NCBI GenBank assembly: GCA_016708025.1
Contig: JADJGQ010000002.1
Span: 682,001 to 746,000, forward strand
Length of the DNA: 64,000 nt
Direction: 5' to 3'
Source: a bacterium
GTDB taxonomy: Bacteria > Zixibacteria > MSB-5A5 > GN15 > FEB-12
The position numbers and the translations under genes are program-made. The notes under the pieces were generated by a model. The model did not search any database. It saw only the letters and a list, made by a program, of their open reading frames with translations, and had not been told where the DNA came from. Positions 60,105 through 64,000 of the stretch are shown in pieces; position 1 is the first letter of the stretch; each line of letters begins with the position of its first letter.

Positions 60105-61031
60105 ATGTTTTCCCTTATCAAAAAGGTACCTAACATAGATTTCATCTCCAAACGCAACTATGCGTTTATCCTGTCGGCCATTCTGGCCGCGATCGGGATC
60201 TTTGCCTTCGTGATGATTTCCGTTGGCAAAGGGAATATGGGGATCGACTTCGCCGGCGGTGTGCTGGTGCAGGGGCACTTCTCCCAGTCGGTGGATATCA
60301 ACCAGGTTCGCGATGCAGTCACCGGGGAATTCCCCGAGGCGCAGGTGAATCAGGTCACGGACTTCTCCGGCGGTAACGCCTTCATGGTGAAGACCAAACG
60401 TCCGGAAACCGAACAGGAAGGCGCCGAAAAGATCAAACGGATCGGCGAGATCATTCGGACCAAGTTCGCCGGTAATACCTTTACCGTCGACCGTGAATCG
60501 ATCATCGGCCCTGCAGTCGGTGAGCAGCTTCGTAAAGACGCACGGCTTGCCATTCTGCTGTCAATTGCCGGGATCATGGTCTACATCTGGTTCCGGTTTG
60601 ATTTCCGGTCAGGTGTGGCGGCAACGGTTGCCATGGTGCACGATGTACTGGCAGTGCTCGGCATCTTCTTCTTGCTCGGCCTTGAATTCGACTTGCTGGT
60701 GTTGTCGGCATTGCTGACACTGGCCGGTTATTCACTGACCGACAAAGTGGTGGTGTACGACCGTATCCGCGAAAACCTCCGGAAATTCCGGACTCGCGCG
60801 GAGTTTGTCCCGTGCATCAACCGCTCTATTAATGAAACGCTCTCCCGTACGATCAACACGTCGACCACGGTTATCGTGGTGGTTGTGATGGTATTCATCG
60901 GCGGAGAGACTCTGCGTAACTTTGCGCTCGCCCTGGTCCTTGGCGTGGCGATCGGCACTTACTCGTCGATCTTCGTCGCCAGCCCGATCATCGCTGAGTG
61001 GGAAGCCCGCAGTCCGAAGCGCTTCAAGTAG
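60105..61031 (+). CDS. secF: Protein translocase subunit SecF
   Basis: A 308-residue partner of SecD with six helices. Signatures are NMGIDFAGGVLVQGHF, LLTLAGYSLTDKVVVYDRIR and NETLSRTINTSTTVIVVVVM. GGAGAGG precedes the ATG. The operon ends at a strong terminator. Confidence 0.96.
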   Translation: MFSLIKKVPNIDFISKRNYAFILSAILAAIGIFAFVMISVGKGNMGIDFAGGVLVQGHFSQSVDINQVRDAVTGEFPEAQVNQVTDFSGGNAFMVKTKRPETEQEGAEKIKRIGEIIRTKFAGNTFTVDRESIIGPAVGEQLRKDARLAILLSIAGIMVYIWFRFDFRSGVAATVAMVHDVLAVLGIFFLLGLEFDLLVLSALLTLAGYSLTDKVVVYDRIRENLRKFRTRAEFVPCINRSINETLSRTINTSTTVIVVVVMVFIGGETLRNFALALVLGVAIGTYSSIFVASPIIAEWEARSPKRFK

Positions 61032-61048
61032 TCGAAATGCGATGAAAT

Positions 61049-61079
61049 AAAAAGGCGGAGCCAACTGGCTCCGCCTTTT
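61049..61079. terminator. Intrinsic terminator
   Basis: AAAAAGGCGGAGCC, loop AACT and GGCTCCGCCTTTT form a strong stem downstream of secF; the flanking A run could also serve the convergent gene ending at 61100. Confidence 0.9.
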
Positions 61080-61099
61080 CTCTATCTGACAATCCTGAT

Positions 61100-62167
61100 C
61101 TACTTCCAGTCGGCCACGAAGATATTCGTTTCACCCTGCACTTTGCCATTTCGGTTCGACGCAAAGACCAGCCGCTTACCGTCATGGGTGAACATTGGGA
61201 ATCCGTCGAATGACTCGTTGTGCGTCACCTGTTCGATCTCTTTGGTTTCAATATTCAGCAGGAAGAGATCGAAATTGCGCCCTTTCGGGTCGTTCATGTT
61301 GGAACAGAAGATCAACTGCTTCCCGTTCGGATGGAAATAGGGAGCGAAGTTAGCCTTGCCGTTGCTGGTCAACTGGATCGGCTTCCGCTCTTTGAGATTC
61401 ATGATGTAGATCTCGAGCTTGCTGGGACGAATGAATCCTTCGGCCAGCAAGGTCTGATAATCGGTCAGCGCTTCACCGGTGGGACGTGATGCCCGCCAGC
61501 AGATCCACTCGCCATCGTAAGAGAAAAACGCGCCGCCATCGTAGCCGGGCATGTTGGTGACTTGCTCGACGCCGGAACCGTCCGGATTCATGAGATACAA
61601 CTCAAGATCGCCGGTTCGAACTGAGGTGAAGAGGATCTTGTCACCTTTGGGTGAATAAACCGCCTCGGCATCGTATCCATCGGTGGTGGTCAATTGCACC
61701 GGGTTGGAGCCATCCGGGTCAGCTTTGAAAATGTCATATGCCTTATAGAGTGCCCAGACATAGCCGCGCGACATGTCCGGCTTGGGAGGACAAACCGAAT
61801 CCACCAGATGTGTTGACGCATAGATAATTGCCTGGCCATCCGGAGCGATGAACGAGCAGGTGGTACTTCCGCGTCCGTTGGAGACCATCCGAACATTTGA
61901 ACCATCGCCGTTCATCCGGTAGATCGCGTCACAGCCGCGGCCATCACGCTCGGATTGAAAGAGCAGCTCAGTTCCTTCGCGATTCCAATAAGCTTCCGCA
62001 TTCTGTCCGCCGAAGGTGATCTGGCGAATATTGGAGAGATGTGTCTCTCCGGGTAAGACCAGGGAATCGGCGACAGCCTTTGACGTCTGCGCGGCGGGCT
62101 CATCCGCCAGTACCGGGCTGACGACCAAACCAAGCAACATCCCGATAATTGTGAGTTTCCGTACCAC
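61100..62167 (-). CDS. TolB-like WD40/PD40 beta-propeller protein
   Basis: A 355-residue exported protein with a signal peptide (about 1-22). At least six PD40-type blades follow: ITFGGQNAEAYWNREGTELL, CSFIAPDGQAIIYAST, DAEAVYSPKGDKILFTSVRT, GGAFFSYDGEWICWRA, FAPYFHPNGKQLIFCSNMND, GFPMFTHDGKRLVFASNRNG. It is a periplasmic propeller like TolB, but no tol or pal genes are near, so the role is open. I chose GTG 62167, seven bases after GGAGA; the upstream frame to 62242 lacks a ribosome site and would bury the signal peptide. Confidence 0.85.
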   Translation of the reverse strand: MVRKLTIIGMLLGLVVSPVLADEPAAQTSKAVADSLVLPGETHLSNIRQITFGGQNAEAYWNREGTELLFQSERDGRGCDAIYRMNGDGSNVRMVSNGRGSTTCSFIAPDGQAIIYASTHLVDSVCPPKPDMSRGYVWALYKAYDIFKADPDGSNPVQLTTTDGYDAEAVYSPKGDKILFTSVRTGDLELYLMNPDGSGVEQVTNMPGYDGGAFFSYDGEWICWRASRPTGEALTDYQTLLAEGFIRPSKLEIYIMNLKERKPIQLTSNGKANFAPYFHPNGKQLIFCSNMNDPKGRNFDLFLLNIETKEIEQVTHNESFDGFPMFTHDGKRLVFASNRNGKVQGETNIFVADWK

Positions 62168-62250
62168 TACTAATTCTCCTCTGTATATGAGACTGATACA
62201 CTCTATGCTTGAAAAGGTAGCAGACGAATTGCCGACTGGCAAGTGTCCGT

Positions 62251-62511
62251 TCAGCGATAGCGGATCTTAAGATACAGGATCGCCGCCGCCATGCTCAGGG
62301 TGACGACATTCGCCAGGATCACCGGGAGTGAGTTGACCAGAAAGCCGTATATCAGCCAGAGCGATATCCCAAGGCAGAAGATGATATACATTGCCAGCGA
62401 GACATCCTTCACCGATTTGGTGCGCCAGGCCTGAATGAACTGGGGGAAGAAGGCGGCAGAGGTAAGAGCGCCGGCCAGCAGGCCGAGTATGGTGATGCTG
62501 TCCATGGTCAT
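62251..62511 (-). CDS. PQ-loop (SemiSWEET-like) membrane protein
   Basis: An 86-residue protein with three helices and the PQ motif in FFPQFIQAWRTKSVKDVSLA, the size and pattern of bacterial SemiSWEET sugar transporters, which work as dimers. It follows the PorV-like gene by three bases, so both may be translated together. Substrate not readable. Confidence 0.87.
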   Translation of the reverse strand: MTMDSITILGLLAGALTSAAFFPQFIQAWRTKSVKDVSLAMYIIFCLGISLWLIYGFLVNSLPVILANVVTLSMAAAILYLKIRYR

Positions 62512-62514
62512 CGG

Positions 62515-63477
62515 TTAGAAGCGGTATCCCGCGCTGACGCGGAAGGTCTCGTCAAGTTCGGAGTGGTGGAGATACGCGAAATCGATCGTGATGCGGCGGA
62601 CATCCACCCCCGCTCCGGTCGTAAAGCGGCCGATATCAAATCCTGCGCGGCCAAAGATCATTTCCTTGTAACCAAGCTCCCAGCCGAAATGACTATCCAC
62701 TGACAATTCACCTGACCAGTATTGGGCAGCACGCTTGAGGCCCTCAAATTTGACATCTCCACTCATCACAAACCGACCGGTAAAATCTTTGTACTGTGTG
62801 CTCAAAAGGAGTGAAGGTTTGACCGTGGGATAAATGCTCTCGGTGTTGCTCCCCGAATCAAATGTTTTTCCGGAGTAGCGAATGAATCCAGTTGTCGCAT
62901 CGGTGACTGTCAGCCCAAGTGTGGCAAAACGGTACGGCTGGTAAAGGAGGCCAGCATCAAGCGTCAGCCCATATCCGGATTCAGTACCGATATCGCGGTA
63001 GATCACTTTGGCGGTTAAACCAAAGTCGAACCGTGAGCCAAACTTTCCGGCGACCGATCCGGCAAAAAGGAAATCGCCGTGGTTTTCTTCTTTCAGAACA
63101 TATGGTCGATTGTATTGATCGAGCTGCGTGATTTTGATCCCGCCGCCGCCAAGGTAATAGACATAAAAGCCAAATCGCTGAATCAGCGAGTTCTCACGCG
63201 GGCGGGCATCAACATAGGAAATGAAGTCGTGGTTGAGGAGCGACCCGAACGTCTCGGCATGCATGGCCGTCAGGTAACGACCGTCGAGGCGATTGAGACC
63301 GGCAGGGTTCCAGTATGCGGCAGTCCCGTCGAATGGTCCAGCGACTACTGCACCCCCCATCGCCAGGCCGCGGGCGCCAACTCCCAAAGAGAAGGCTTCC
63401 CCCGCATACTTGGCCGCGCCAGCCGGGACGGCCGCCAGGAGAATGAGAAGCAGGCAGACGAAGGTGACTCGTTTCAT
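62515..63477 (-). CDS. PorV/PorQ-family outer-membrane protein
   Basis: A 320-residue protein with a signal peptide (about 1-21, MKRVTFVCLLLILLAAVPAG) and the FadL-like barrel pattern of the PorV/PorQ family: GVGARGLAMGGAVVAGPFDG, YWNPAGLNRL, and C-terminal SAGYRF ending in an aromatic residue. In Bacteroidetes PorV serves type IX secretion; no other secretion genes are here. ATG 63477 is chosen for the signal; upstream codons to 63516 do not fit. Confidence 0.85.
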   Translation of the reverse strand: MKRVTFVCLLLILLAAVPAGAAKYAGEAFSLGVGARGLAMGGAVVAGPFDGTAAYWNPAGLNRLDGRYLTAMHAETFGSLLNHDFISYVDARPRENSLIQRFGFYVYYLGGGGIKITQLDQYNRPYVLKEENHGDFLFAGSVAGKFGSRFDFGLTAKVIYRDIGTESGYGLTLDAGLLYQPYRFATLGLTVTDATTGFIRYSGKTFDSGSNTESIYPTVKPSLLLSTQYKDFTGRFVMSGDVKFEGLKRAAQYWSGELSVDSHFGWELGYKEMIFGRAGFDIGRFTTGAGVDVRRITIDFAYLHHSELDETFRVSAGYRF

Positions 63478-63530
63478 CGGTTCACTAATGTACGGAGCAT
63501 CGCACGAAACGTCCATCCTGAATTTCCTTG

Positions 63531-63565
63531 GGCAATAAAAAGGCGGGGTTCAATTGAACCCCGCC
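63531..63565 (-). terminator. Intrinsic terminator of the HMA gene
   Basis: GGCGGGGTTCAA/TTGAACCCCGCC is a perfect 24-base palindrome (63542-63565). On the minus strand it is followed by TTTTTATT, 29 bases after the stop at 63594. Confidence 0.9.
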
Positions 63566-63593
63566 GGTAACACCCAAAAAGGAGAAACGGAAT

Positions 63594-63995
63594 TTACTTG
63601 GTTCCTTCGGCGCCAGTCTTGGCGTCTTTCTTGGAAGCGCAAGCAGCCATCTCTTCGGGGCTGCAGGTCTTGGAGCAACCAGCGCCAGCGGCTTTGGTCG
63701 TCGTACCGGTGGTGGCAACCGCCGGAATGATCTGAGCTTCGTAACCCTTGTCAACTACGGTCTTGGTCAGGGATTCGGCTTTGGTCTTGGCCGGATCGAT
63801 GCAAACCAGCGCGGAACCATCTTTGTAGTTCACGCTGAGGACCTTCACCACGCCAGGAGTCTTTTCCAGGGCGGCGGTGACGGAACCTTCGCAGCCGCCA
63901 CAGGTCATCCCTTTGATATTCATGTTGACCATTTCCATCTTGCCGTCATAGCCGCACAGCTTGGCGCACTCTTCGGCGGACATGGTCTTCATCAT
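63594..63995 (-). CDS. Heavy-metal-associated (HMA) domain protein, possibly 5' partial
   Basis: At least 133 residues. The HMA domain (about 20-90) has the metal motif GMTCGGCEGS. A Cys-rich tail follows (GAGCSKTCSPEEMAACASKK). Cys14 in AKLCGYDG lies before the domain. It likely binds copper or another soft metal. The first visible ATG is only five bases from the window edge and the protein opens without a signal peptide, so the true start may lie beyond it. The nos cluster at the other end of the window also needs copper, but no link is shown. Confidence 0.8.
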   Translation of the reverse strand: MMKTMSAEECAKLCGYDGKMEMVNMNIKGMTCGGCEGSVTAALEKTPGVVKVLSVNYKDGSALVCIDPAKTKAESLTKTVVDKGYEAQIIPAVATTGTTTKAAGAGCSKTCSPEEMAACASKKDAKTGAEGTK

Positions 63996-64000
63996 GGTGG

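Noticed and set aside
1..64000. CRISPR arrays, rRNA genes and insertion-sequence transposases
   Set aside because: I looked for regular spacer-repeat patterns, rRNA signatures and transposase motifs and saw none.

Overview
The window looks like a chromosomal segment of a Gram-negative, respiring bacterium of the FCB superphylum. Pointers are a clade II type nos cluster, a PorV/PorQ-like outer-membrane protein, surface proteins ending in dockerin-like 'DLSDLSLLI' repeats, SurA/PpiC-type lipoproteins, an HprK kinase and a compact 11-gene nuo operon. Candidate phylum Zixibacteria would fit, but that is inference from gene style; no rRNA is present to prove it.

Region 1 (1-16 kb) is a nitrogen-oxide island. 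It opens inside nosZ (C-terminal CuA domain), followed by a nos membrane protein and tightly overlapping nosL, nosD, nosF and nosY. Next come a heme-copper-oxidase subunit I homologue that has lost most CuB ligands, a hemerythrin, a DUF1858/DUF2249 protein, a DUF438-hemerythrin-PAS protein, a beta-barrel porin behind two FNR-type palindromes, nrfH-nrfA (nitrite to ammonium), and a di-iron Fe-S repair protein (RIC/ScdA/YtfE) split by an apparent frameshift. The genes suit N2O reduction, ammonifying nitrite reduction and handling of NO stress. A subtilisin-like lipoprotein (12.4-15.1 kb) and a dockerin-tailed secreted protein (16.2-18.4 kb) lie in and beside it.

Region 2 (18.9-30.9 kb) is a defence/mobile island abutting the 3' end of a tRNA-Asn gene. 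It holds a complete type I restriction-modification system (hsdR, hsdM, hsdS), a separately promoted three-gene module built around a QueC-like PP-loop enzyme flanked by two unrecognised proteins, and a recombination module (HTH/zinc protein, tyrosine recombinase, XRE regulator, large serine recombinase whose last codons lie inside the tRNA gene).

Region 3 (31-42 kb) is housekeeping: hprK, two parvulin-type periplasmic chaperones, an S4 RNA-binding protein, a MoxR/VWA pair, an HD-GYP phosphodiesterase, DoxX and RidA. Region 4 (41.9-51.9 kb) is nuoABCDHIJKLMN without the NADH-oxidising subunits nuoEFG. Region 5 (52-64 kb) carries DUF502, an EIIA-CBS fusion and a CaCA antiporter in one run, an M16 protease, secD-secF, a TolB-like propeller protein, a PQ-loop protein, a PorV-like protein and a heavy-metal-associated protein at the right edge. 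Several clear intrinsic terminators separate these units.
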